Assembly: GCA_029263945.1 (NCBI GenBank)
Contig: JARIDM010000067.1
Span: 1 to 15,277, forward strand
Source: Sporosarcina sp.
Lineage (GTDB): Bacteria > Bacillota > Bacilli > Bacillales_A > Planococcaceae
Length of the DNA stretch: 15,277 bases
Direction of reading: 5' to 3'
Shown: piece by piece, positions 1-5,959 of the stretch
Layout: every line of letters starts with the position of its first letter
Position numbering within the stretch: position 1 is the first letter of the stretch
Translations under genes and position numbers: made by a program
The notes under the pieces: model-generated
What the model was told of the DNA's origin: nothing
Seen by the model: only the letters and a program-made list of their open reading frames with translations
Databases searched by the model: none

Positions 1-18
1 ATCACACTTAAACATATA

Positions 19-123
19 GGAAGCACACTACAACGCAGTTAACAGGATATTAAACTGTTACACATTTATATGTTGGTATGCGTGGCACGCAAGAGGTCGT
101 CGGTTCGATCCCGATAGCTTCCA
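19..123 (+). tRNA. tRNA-Ala(GGC)-like element with abnormal 5' half (tRNA relic or tRNA-like small RNA)
   Basis: The 3' half reads as a good tRNA. There is a T arm with stem 99-103/111-115 around the 7-base loop TTCGATC, a 5-base variable loop AGGTC (94-98), and a 7-base anticodon loop GTGGCAC (82-88) with U33 and anticodon GGC at 84-86. The acceptor 3' strand AGCTTCC (116-122) is followed by discriminator A123 and no encoded CCA. Six bases, GGAAGC at 19-24, pair perfectly with 117-122. What is wrong is the 51 bases between acceptor and anticodon stem (normally about 19). They contain TTGGT, like a D-loop, but no normal D stem, and instead hold a 6-bp hairpin at 40-45/55-60. The anticodon stem has one A-A mismatch and one G-U pair. 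Position 3:70 is A-U, not the G-U expected for alanine charging. A decayed tRNA is the simplest reading; a functional tRNA-like RNA is possible. Confidence 0.45.
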
Positions 124-129
124 TACATA

Positions 130-175
130 AAAAAACACTGTGCTTCCTAGCTGTATAGGAGTTCCAGTGTTTTTT
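130..175 (+). terminator. Rho-independent terminator after the tRNA-like element
   Basis: An 11-bp stem (130-140 with 165-175) ends in a run of six T. It encloses an inner 5-bp hairpin (145-149/156-160). The A-run on the 5' side means it could also work on the other strand. It lies seven bases after the tRNA-like discriminator base, so the tRNA-like unit seems to be transcribed and stopped here. Bases 139-149 are also a perfect 11-bp complement of 17-27. Confidence 0.8.
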
Positions 176-502
176 GTTTATGTTTTCTGATCGAAAAAAT
201 GTTTATTAAGTTGCGAAAATTGAGATTAAACGCTCCGCTTCTGTAAAGTGCGCGAAACTTCCTTTACAAAAATGATGGAAATTGCTTTAGAACTTGCTTG
301 AATTTTTAAAGTAATGTCAAAATAACGAGATAAAGGGGCGATTCAGATGATTACACATACTAATTATGAATAAACTTAAGGGGATCCGTGTTACTTTTTA
401 CATTCCAGTACCCTATCTATTAACCACTAATCGATGTTTTATCATGAAATATTGCATTTAACGGTGATAAATTTCATAGTGTGGTCTAGAGGAGGCGGTA
501 GG
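176..502. other. Intergenic stretch without a convincing gene
   Basis: No ORF here has a recognisable product. A weak promoter candidate is TTGAAT (298-303), 17 bases, AATAAC (321-326). It is followed by a good SD (AAAGGGG, 332-338) eight bases before an ATG at 347 that opens only eight codons (MITHTNYE, stop at 371-373). An inverted repeat TGTAAAG/CTTTACA lies at 242-248/262-268. The 347 ORF is in the same frame as the downstream amidase gene but is separated from it by several stops, so it may be the scar of a longer N-terminus or just a chance ORF. Confidence 0.4.
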
Positions 503-988
503 TTGTACGACCGAGAAGCAGCCGTTCGTTATGCAAACACTTGGTGGAATGGTTACAATCCGGCCTATCCAAGATTTGACGATGATTGTACCAATTATGT
601 ATCGCAATGCTTAAGAGCAGGTGGGGCACCGATGTGGGGGATGCCCAATCGTGAAAAGGGTTGGTGGATTGGCGGTGGGACTTGGAGTCTTAGTTGGTCC
701 ACGCCTCATTCACTCAGGTGGTATCTTGGCGGCTCAACGAAAGGGCTTACCGCAACCCAAGTCGGTTCAGCAGAGGAATTAGGTTTAGGCGATGTCATCG
801 TCTATGATTTTCAAAATGATGGTCGATATGATCATTCAACTATTGTGACAGCGATGGACGGTAATCAACCGCTCGTCAATGCACATACGTACAACGTGCA
901 AAGGAGGTCGTGGGATTACAAAGATTCCTACGCAAGCACACCCGAAGCAAGATACATTTTCTTTAAGATTAATGATCAATTTAGTTAA
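503..988 (+). CDS. Amidase-domain protein (Amidase_6 type), short form
   Basis: This is 161 residues and almost entirely one domain of the Amidase_6 type, a cysteine-peptidase/amidase-like fold found in many spore-formers. The catalytic-looking elements are D-D-D-C-T-N-Y (Cys29), Y-D-H-S-T (His111) and N-A-H-T (His128). I chose TTG 503 because AGGAGG at 490-495 sits seven bases upstream. The only earlier in-frame start, ATG 434, has no SD and adds 23 residues that do not look like a signal peptide. Homologues that I recall carry an extra N-terminal region of about 100 residues or more, which is absent here, and no membrane anchor is visible. It could therefore be a bare catalytic domain or a truncated remnant. 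Substrate unknown; a cell-wall or spore amide is a guess from the family. Confidence 0.72.
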   Translation: MYDREAAVRYANTWWNGYNPAYPRFDDDCTNYVSQCLRAGGAPMWGMPNREKGWWIGGGTWSLSWSTPHSLRWYLGGSTKGLTATQVGSAEELGLGDVIVYDFQNDGRYDHSTIVTAMDGNQPLVNAHTYNVQRRSWDYKDSYASTPEARYIFFKINDQFS

Positions 989-998
989 ACAAAAAGAG

Positions 999-1037
999 CC
1001 TCATTGTAACCCTATGGAGGATTACAATGGGGTTTTT
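999..1037 (+). terminator. Bidirectional terminator between convergent amidase and degV genes
   Basis: An 11-bp stem (999-1009 with 1022-1032, one G-U pair) is followed by TTTTT on the plus strand. An A-run at 992-996 on the other side gives a T-run for the minus-strand degV transcript. It ends at the stop codon of the degV gene. Confidence 0.8.
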
Positions 1038-1900
1038 CACGCTTCTTCAAGCCATAAAACAGATAGTGTTCCTTCGCCTGAGTGGACAGCAAGAACTGAA
1101 CTTAGTTCTCCGATGATAATCTCCATTTTAGGCGTTTGCTCTAAAATGAGATTCCGTAGTTGAATGGCTGCATCTGGGATGTTACCGTGCATAATATGTA
1201 GTTTTTGTATGCCACGAGAATAAGCATCCATTGACTTATCGATCAAATACTGGACAGCTCTCTTATCAGAACGCACCTTATCAATCGGTATTAATTCACC
1301 AGCACTAGACATTTGAACGATGGGTTTTACTTTCAACAAACTTCCAATGAAGAATTGAATCCCACCGACGCGTCCACTCTTGTATAATTGGTCAAGTTTG
1401 CCGAATGAAATATAGTTTTTCACATGTCCAGCCATTGCCGTTAATCTCTCTTTTATTTCAACAATACTTGCGCCTTGGGCATACATATCCATTCCTTCTT
1501 CAACTAATGCAGTCGTCCCGTAAGAAAGGGAGAGTGAATCAATAAAAGTAACTGGAAATCCAACCATTTCTGCACCAGCTTTTGAAGAGGCGAGTGTCCC
1601 GCTTAATTTCTCCGAGAGGTGTATGGCAATGGCTTCTTCATAGTTTTCCATAATCTCTTCATACTTTTCTGCGAAATCACCAGCGGAAGGTTGAGAGGTT
1701 TTTGGAAGGTCTTTGGCATTTTTTATTTTCTCGTATAATTCAATTGTCGTTAAGTCAACGCCATCTATATATTGTGTGTCACCAAAATGTATGTTCAATG
1801 GGATAGAAAAGCAATCTGGGTTATTTTTCATTTGTTCTGAGATATAGGCAGTACTGTCTACAATCCATGCTAATGGTTTTTTGCTCAATTTAACATTCAC
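1037..1900 (-). CDS. DegV family protein (fatty-acid-binding, FakB-like)
   Basis: The protein has 287 residues, the usual DegV length. Known members bind a single fatty acid and present it to the kinase FakA for phospholipid synthesis. Family marks are D-S-T near residues 15-17, T-S-Q-P-S (68-72), L-S-G-T-L-A-S-S (99-106), V-T-F-I-D-S (117-122) and a later K-S-G-R-V-G-G. The listed ATG lies only three bases after a GGGTGA-type SD. TTG at 1886-1888 (four codons on) is a possible alternative but gives a rather long spacing of about 11 bases, so the start is uncertain. The gene stands alone, with its own promoter and a shared terminator. No fakA-like partner is in the window, so the lipid role is taken from the family. 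Confidence 0.9.
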   Translation of the reverse strand: MNVKLSKKPLAWIVDSTAYISEQMKNNPDCFSIPLNIHFGDTQYIDGVDLTTIELYEKIKNAKDLPKTSQPSAGDFAEKYEEIMENYEEAIAIHLSEKLSGTLASSKAGAEMVGFPVTFIDSLSLSYGTTALVEEGMDMYAQGASIVEIKERLTAMAGHVKNYISFGKLDQLYKSGRVGGIQFFIGSLLKVKPIVQMSSAGELIPIDKVRSDKRAVQYLIDKSMDAYSRGIQKLHIMHGNIPDAAIQLRNLILEQTPKMEIIIGELSSVLAVHSGEGTLSVLWLEEA

Positions 1901-1931
1901 CCTTTTTCGATTGTTTTGTTTTCATATGAAC

Positions 1932-1940
1932 ATTATACCA
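1932..1940 (-). promoter_or_regulatory. Extended -10 promoter for degV
   Basis: Read on the minus strand this is TGGTATAAT, a perfect -10 with the TGn extension, about 31 bases before the listed ATG. No good -35 is visible 16-18 bases upstream, which is normal for an extended -10 promoter. Confidence 0.6.
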
Positions 1941-1994
1941 CGGAAAGTAATTCGGAGAGAGGGATAGCCTATATGCAAATTAAATGGTGGGAAT

Positions 1995-2024
1995 AAAAAA
2001 CTGGATTCTACGTAGAATCCAGTT
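1995..2024 (-). terminator. Terminator of the M20 peptidase gene
   Basis: A perfect palindrome at 1999-2024 (arms AACTGGATTCTAC and its complement) is followed on the minus strand by six T (1995-2000). It lies six bases after the stop codon of the minus-strand peptidase gene. Confidence 0.85.
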
Positions 2025-2030
2025 ATCAAG

Positions 2031-3428
2031 CTATTTTTTAAGTTGCTCTTTTGAAATGCTTTTGATTTCCTCATAATAATCACCAATCACACGAAGGCCT
2101 TGGTCAAAGTTTTCAAGGTGAAAATGTTCGTTTGGTGCATGGAAGTTTTCTGTAGATAAACCAAAGCCCATCAGTACAACGGGTAAGTCAAGAATCTCAT
2201 CAAACGCAGCGACGATTGGGATAGAGCCGCCTCCGCGTATATAGGCAGTCGGTACGTTGTATACTTTTTCATATGAACGTCCTGCGGCTTGGATGGCAGG
2301 GTGGTCAAATGGCGTGATAAATGGTTTGCCTTTGTCGAATTCAGTGACAGTCACTGTGACACCAGTAGGTTTGTGCTTTTCAATATGTGCTTTCAACTTT
2401 TTAACAATGTCTTCCGGGTCTTGGTCAGGAACGAGGCGACATGTAATTTTAGCACCAGCTTCTGCAGGTAAGACTGTTTTAATGCCCTCGCCTGAAAAGC
2501 CACCGAAGAGTCCGTTCAGTTCAAGTGTTGGACGGGCCCATGTTTGTTCCAGGTAAGAGAAGCCTTTCTCGCCGAATAATGCGGGAACGTCAATTTCTTT
2601 TTTTAATGCTTCTTCATCAAAATGAAGAGCCTCATAAGCAGCGCGTTCCTCATCCGCAAGTGGACGGACGTCATCGTAAAAACCTTCAACTAAAATCGTA
2701 CCTTCCTGATCGCGGAATGACGACAGTAAGTCAACGATTGCATGTAGCGGATTTTGAACACCACCGCCGTATAACCCAGAGTGTAGGTCTCCTTTTGCGC
2801 CTTTAACGTCAACTTGTACCCCACATAATCCACGCAGACCATAACAAACTGCAGGCTGACCTGGACCTTGCATGCCCGTGTCGGAAATAACAATCAGATC
2901 TGCGGCTAGTTTTTCTTTATTTTCAATAATGTATTTCTCAAGACTTGGACTTCCTACCTCTTCTTCTCCTTCAATTAAAAACTTCACATTGACAGGGAGC
3001 TCTCCGAAGCATTGCATCAGTGCTTCAACCGCTTTTATATGCATGAACACTTGGCCTTTGTCGTCGCTTGCGCCGCGTGCATACAATTTGTTGTCACGTA
3101 TTTCAGGGGCGAATGGTGCGCTATCCCACAGTTCAAGTGGATCGACAGGTTGTACATCATAATGCCCATAGACAAGGATCGTCGGCTTGTCTTCTGCGTG
3201 TAGCCAATCGCCATAAACGACAGGGTGTCCATCTGTTTGATCGATAGAGACGTGTTCAAGTCCAATGTCTTTAAAGGATGTCACTAACCATTCGGCGGCT
3301 TTTGTCATATCTGCTTTGTGTTCAGACAATGCACTAATACTTGGAATGCGTAAAAAGTTATTTAGTTCTTCGAGATGAACGTCACGATGTTTTGTGAAAT
3401 ACTGATCGAGTTTTTCTAAGTGTGTCAA
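2031..3428 (-). CDS. M20 family metallopeptidase (dipeptidase, CNDP/PepV-like)
   Basis: This 465-residue protein is a complete M20 dizinc peptidase, probably a cytosolic dipeptidase. Metal and catalytic residues can be placed in order: His89 and Asp91 (G-H-Y-D-V-Q-P), bridging Asp122 (R-G-A-S-D-D-K-G), general base Glu156 and ligand Glu157 (E-G-E-E-E-V-G-S), Asp183 (I-S-D-T-G), and His430 near the C-terminus (F-H-A-P-N-E). The dimerisation domain sits between about residues 195 and 355. There is no signal peptide. The start is TTG, supported by GAGGG seven bases upstream; no better start is in frame. It is monocistronic with its own promoter and terminator. Exact substrate range (dipeptides or other N-acyl amino acids) cannot be read from the sequence. 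Confidence 0.92.
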   Translation of the reverse strand: MTHLEKLDQYFTKHRDVHLEELNNFLRIPSISALSEHKADMTKAAEWLVTSFKDIGLEHVSIDQTDGHPVVYGDWLHAEDKPTILVYGHYDVQPVDPLELWDSAPFAPEIRDNKLYARGASDDKGQVFMHIKAVEALMQCFGELPVNVKFLIEGEEEVGSPSLEKYIIENKEKLAADLIVISDTGMQGPGQPAVCYGLRGLCGVQVDVKGAKGDLHSGLYGGGVQNPLHAIVDLLSSFRDQEGTILVEGFYDDVRPLADEERAAYEALHFDEEALKKEIDVPALFGEKGFSYLEQTWARPTLELNGLFGGFSGEGIKTVLPAEAGAKITCRLVPDQDPEDIVKKLKAHIEKHKPTGVTVTVTEFDKGKPFITPFDHPAIQAAGRSYEKVYNVPTAYIRGGGSIPIVAAFDEILDLPVVLMGFGLSTENFHAPNEHFHLENFDQGLRVIGDYYEEIKSISKEQLKK

Positions 3429-3466
3429 TGAAATCCCTCATTTCAATAAGTTTAAGTGATGAAATT

Positions 3467-3475
3467 AGTATAGCA
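3467..3475 (-). promoter_or_regulatory. Extended -10 promoter for the M20 peptidase gene
   Basis: On the minus strand this reads TGCTATACT (TGn plus a 5/6 match to TATAAT), about 38 bases before the TTG start. The -35 region is poor. Confidence 0.55.
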
Positions 3476-3508
3476 GAACTTCGAGAAAATTAGTTTGTGA
3501 TTCACTTG

Positions 3509-3537
3509 TTGAATGGGGAAATATGCTATGCTATAGA
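3509..3537 (+). promoter_or_regulatory. Sigma-A promoter for the CNNM/CorC gene
   Basis: TTGAAT (3509-3514), a 17-base spacer and TATAGA (3532-3537), with a TGC extension before the -10. It lies 38 bases before the preferred start codon and back to back with the minus-strand peptidase promoter. Confidence 0.7.
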
Positions 3538-3575
3538 AAAGTTATTTAAAAGGAAGAAATACAGGAGGAATGGCT

Positions 3576-4820
3576 TTGTTTATTGCGCTCGGAATATTTT
3601 TACTGACCTCGTTATTCCTTTCAGGAAGCGAAACAGCACTTACCGCAGTTAATAGGATGAAGGTTCAACTTCGAGCTGATCAAGGGGACCAGAAAGCAGT
3701 TAAACTTCTTGCGTTAATTTCGAAGCCGGACCGAATGATTACAGCGATTTTAATTGGCAATAATATCGCGAATATTATGATGCCCACGCTTGTCACGATG
3801 ATCGCACTCGATAGAGGTTGGAAAGTAGGATTTGCAACAGGTGTACTCACTGTTGTAATCATCGTTTTTGGAGAAGTTCTTCCGAAAACGATTGCTGCAA
3901 CATTTGCAGATCGTGTGTCTTATCTCGTTGCACCAACGATCCGTATTTTAGTGATCGTACTTACGCCATTAACAGTCATCCTTTCTCTATTTACGAATGT
4001 TTTTATTCGTATTATTTCAAAAGGTGCTGTGACGGAAGCGACGCTGACGAAAGAAGATTTAAAATCGATGGTCGACATCGCTACGATAGAAGGAACTTTT
4101 GCGCAAGAAGAAACGTTGCGTATAAAAGGAATGCTCGATTTTCCAGACAAAGACGTGTCAGACGTTTTGGATACGCACCGGACCGACGTGATTGGTTTAC
4201 CGATTACCGCCACGTATGAAGAAGTAAGAGGGACCATTTTAGAATATTATTACACACGTTACCCTGTCTATGAAGAAAGTATGGACGAGATTGTGGGGAT
4301 TTTCTATTCGAAAATGTTCATCAATTGGTCGATGAATCCAACTCAACCGCTTGCGGATCTAATTGACAGAGACATGCTGTATGTCGTGCAGTCGGCAAGT
4401 GTAGAACGCGTCTTTAAAATGATGCTCATACAGAAAAAACATATGGCGGTCGTCCTAGACGAATACGGTGGCACACTTGGGATTGTTACACAGGAAGACA
4501 TTATTGAGGAAATGATTGGACAAGACATTGAAGATGAGACGGATATAGAAGATGAAGCACTTATTTATGAAAAGTCAGCAGATATGTTAAGTTGTCATGG
4601 CCGCTTAGAAATTGTTGATGCAATTGAGCTCCTTCAAATTGAGTTGCCGACGGATCATGAAACGATAGGTGGATTTGTCTTGCAACAGCTCGGACATGTT
4701 CCTGAACAAGGCGAACGTTTTACGTATGAAAATGTACATGTGACAGTAGAAGAAATGGAAAGAAATCGAATTATCCGCATGACAATTTTCGTAGCGCGAG
4801 ATGAAGAAGCAGCGCAGTGA
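3576..4820 (+). CDS. CNNM/CorC (hemolysin C) family membrane protein, probable magnesium/cobalt transporter
   Basis: The layout is the full family plan: an N-terminal DUF21/CNNM membrane domain with about four hydrophobic segments (residues 1-150, with S-G-S-E-T-A-L, G-N-N-I-A-N-I and G-E-V-L-P-K-T), a CBS pair (about 195-320) and a C-terminal CorC_HlyC domain (about 335-410). Related proteins export Mg2+ or guard against metal stress, so ion transport at the cytoplasmic membrane is the likely role. At about 415 residues it is near the usual length. AGGAGG (3563-3568) is only one base from ATG 3570 but seven from the in-frame TTG 3576, so I prefer TTG; the difference is two residues (numbering above counts from the ATG). 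The acidic linker around 316-330 is typical. No strong terminator follows it. Confidence 0.9.
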   Translation: MFIALGIFLLTSLFLSGSETALTAVNRMKVQLRADQGDQKAVKLLALISKPDRMITAILIGNNIANIMMPTLVTMIALDRGWKVGFATGVLTVVIIVFGEVLPKTIAATFADRVSYLVAPTIRILVIVLTPLTVILSLFTNVFIRIISKGAVTEATLTKEDLKSMVDIATIEGTFAQEETLRIKGMLDFPDKDVSDVLDTHRTDVIGLPITATYEEVRGTILEYYYTRYPVYEESMDEIVGIFYSKMFINWSMNPTQPLADLIDRDMLYVVQSASVERVFKMMLIQKKHMAVVLDEYGGTLGIVTQEDIIEEMIGQDIEDETDIEDEALIYEKSADMLSCHGRLEIVDAIELLQIELPTDHETIGGFVLQQLGHVPEQGERFTYENVHVTVEEMERNRIIRMTIFVARDEEAAQ

Positions 4821-4864
4821 TTGGCGTGTGTGGAAATGCCGTGCGAAAATCGCCCCAAAGCATC

Positions 4865-4888
4865 TAACCTTACACGAATGTAAGGTTG
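4865..4888. repeat. Perfect hairpin/dyad upstream of the ECF sigma gene
   Basis: AACCTTACA (4866-4874) and TGTAAGGTT (4879-4887) form a perfect 9-bp dyad around CGAA, with one G-T pair outside it. No T-run follows on the plus strand, so it is not a normal terminator. It lies between the CNNM/CorC stop and the sigma factor start and could be an operator, an mRNA 3' stabilising hairpin, or part of the sigma gene control region. Confidence 0.6.
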
Positions 4889-4965
4889 CTGAAAGAGAAT
4901 ACGATGGTTTAAAAGGTCTTTATTGTTGATAATAGGGTTAACAGTAAAAGACGGGGGCGCACACA

Positions 4966-5511
4966 ATGACGATTAATCTTGATAACTTGTATGATGAGTA
5001 TGGTCGCTATATTTATCATTTATGTTTAAAATTAACACGCAATAAAGAAGAAGCGGAAGACATCATGCAAGATGTTTGGGTGAAAGTTGTTCGCTATGAA
5101 GATAAATTAGAAGGTATTGACCATATAAAAGGTTGGCTAACAACGATTTGCATGAATACATTTCGTGATCGCTATAGAAAAAACGTCAGACATAGTGCAC
5201 ATGTAATGAACCAACCACCTACACTTGACGTTCCACTTCTTGATTTGGTTCCCAGTAAAACGTTAACGCCTGGTGAAATTGTAGAAAAAAATGATATTCA
5301 ATCACTCGTGCAGCAAAAGATTAGTGAACTAGATGCAATCTATAGAAATACGATTGAGTATTTTTATGTGTACCAGTATTCATTAAATGAAATTGCAGAC
5401 TTGATGAAAGTATCGATTGGAACAGTGAAGTCTAGGTTGTTCCGCGCACGGAATTATTTGAAAGAAATGCTTCTGGAAGACAATGTCACAAATGAATACG
5501 TCACAGCTTAA
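4966..5511 (+). CDS. ECF-type RNA polymerase sigma-70 factor, no adjacent anti-sigma gene
   Basis: The 181-residue protein has the two-domain ECF plan: sigma region 2 (about residues 8-72, with A-E-D-I-M-Q-D-V-W and R-D-R-Y-R-K) and sigma region 4 (about 118-170, with the helix-turn-helix S-L-N-E-I-A-D-L-M and G-T-V-K-S-R-L-F-R-A-R). It would direct RNA polymerase to a small regulon. The start is ATG 4966 with GGGGG as SD nine bases upstream. ECF genes are usually followed by a membrane anti-sigma gene; here a terminator follows at once and the next genes run the other way, so control must come from elsewhere or from its own transcription. I could not identify its own promoter with confidence. 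Confidence 0.9.
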   Translation: MTINLDNLYDEYGRYIYHLCLKLTRNKEEAEDIMQDVWVKVVRYEDKLEGIDHIKGWLTTICMNTFRDRYRKNVRHSAHVMNQPPTLDVPLLDLVPSKTLTPGEIVEKNDIQSLVQQKISELDAIYRNTIEYFYVYQYSLNEIADLMKVSIGTVKSRLFRARNYLKEMLLEDNVTNEYVTA

Positions 5512-5538
5512 AAAAACAGCCACTACTGGCTGTTTTTT
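5511..5538 (+). terminator. Terminator of the ECF sigma gene
   Basis: The stem 5511-5522/5527-5538 (core ACAGCCA and TGGCTGT) has a 4-base loop and a run of seven T. It starts on the last base of the stop codon, leaving no room for a cotranscribed gene. Confidence 0.88.
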
Positions 5539-5557
5539 TGTTGCGGAAAAGTCGTTT

Positions 5558-5698
5558 TCGCCCAAATAAGCTGGATTTCGCCTAATAAACTGTAAAGTCG
5601 CCCAATAAATTCGAAAGTCGCCCAATAAAGTAAAAAATCGCCCAATAAACTCAGAAATCGCCCAATTAAAATAAAAAATCAGCAAAATAAATGATTCC
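5558..5698. repeat. Array of about seven 20-bp direct repeats (TCGCCCAATAAA core)
   Basis: Units begin at 5558, 5578, 5598, 5618, 5638, 5658 and 5679, each 20 bases long except the sixth (21). The conserved core is TCGCCCAATAAA (one or two changes in units 1, 2 and 6; the last unit is degenerate). It is followed by an 8-base variable, A-rich tail. The first lies 19 bases past the sigma gene terminator and the last ends just before the SE1832 gene terminator, so the array fills the gap between two convergent genes. A 20-base period is not a multiple of three, so the weak ORFs across it are chance products. Confidence 0.85.
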
Positions 5699-5704
5699 AC
5701 ATAG

Positions 5705-5734
5705 AAAAACCATTCCTACACGCAGGAATGGTTT
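5705..5734 (-). terminator. Terminator of the SE1832-type gene
   Basis: An 11-bp stem (5707-5717/5724-5734) with a 6-base loop, followed by a T-run on the minus strand (complement of 5705-5709). It lies just after the minus-strand stop codon at 5739-5741. Confidence 0.82.
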
Positions 5735-5738
5735 GATT

Positions 5739-5924
5739 TCAGTCGAATTCGGCGAGTTGTTGATTGAGTTGGGCAAGTTTCTCTTCCATTGCACCGAGAC
5801 GGACTTCAGATTTGGCGACGAATCGATTTTGACCAACAGATTCGAGTTTTTCGATGTCACCTTGTAGATTCACGTATTCCATCTTCAGCTCTGCAATTTC
5901 ACGTTCGAGTTGTTTTTTATTCAT
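5739..5924 (-). CDS. Small coiled-coil protein of the SE1832 family
   Basis: This 61-residue, highly charged protein is nearly all helix: heptad-like spacing runs through E-L-K-M-E-Y-V-N-L-Q-G-D-I-E-K-L-E-S and again in M-E-E-K-L-A-Q-L-N-Q-Q-L. The pattern, including the central G-D-I-E-K-L-E-S block, matches the small Bacillales/staphylococcal family named after SE1832, as I remember it. Function is unknown. The start is ATG with GGGGG eight bases upstream. It follows the PseG-like gene by 27 bases on the same strand, so the two may share a transcript, although an extended -10 lies across the upstream stop codon. A strong terminator ends the unit. Confidence 0.78.
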   Translation of the reverse strand: MNKKQLEREIAELKMEYVNLQGDIEKLESVGQNRFVAKSEVRLGAMEEKLAQLNQQLAEFD

Positions 5925-5950
5925 GAGAAAAACCCCCTATCTATTTTCTC

Positions 5951-5959
5951 ACTATAGCA
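5951..5959 (-). promoter_or_regulatory. Possible extended -10 promoter for the SE1832-type gene
   Basis: Minus-strand TGCTATAGT (TGn plus a 5/6 -10), about 26 bases before the ATG. It overlaps the last codons and stop of the PseG-like gene, so some of the match may be coincidental. No -35 is visible. Confidence 0.4.

Noticed and set aside
1999..2024. The 26-base perfect palindrome as the end of a mobile element
   Set aside because: Its place just after the peptidase stop codon and the following T-run on the minus strand explain it fully as a terminator. There is no transposase and no second copy.
4891..4965. Promoter of the ECF sigma gene (GATAAT around 4927, or a SigW-like TGAAA element at 4890)
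   Set aside because: No -35/-10 pair with acceptable spacing could be assembled for either a sigma-A or an ECF promoter.
5558..5698. The direct repeats as a CRISPR array
   Set aside because: The conserved part is 12 bases with 8-base variable tails, far too short for repeats and spacers, and no cas gene is present.
5383..5700. Minus-strand ORF of 105 codons across the end of the sigma gene and the 20-bp repeats
   Set aside because: It lies antisense to the sigma region 4 coding sequence, crosses the terminator, and gets its odd repeated residues only from a 20-base repeat whose period does not preserve a reading frame. No SD.
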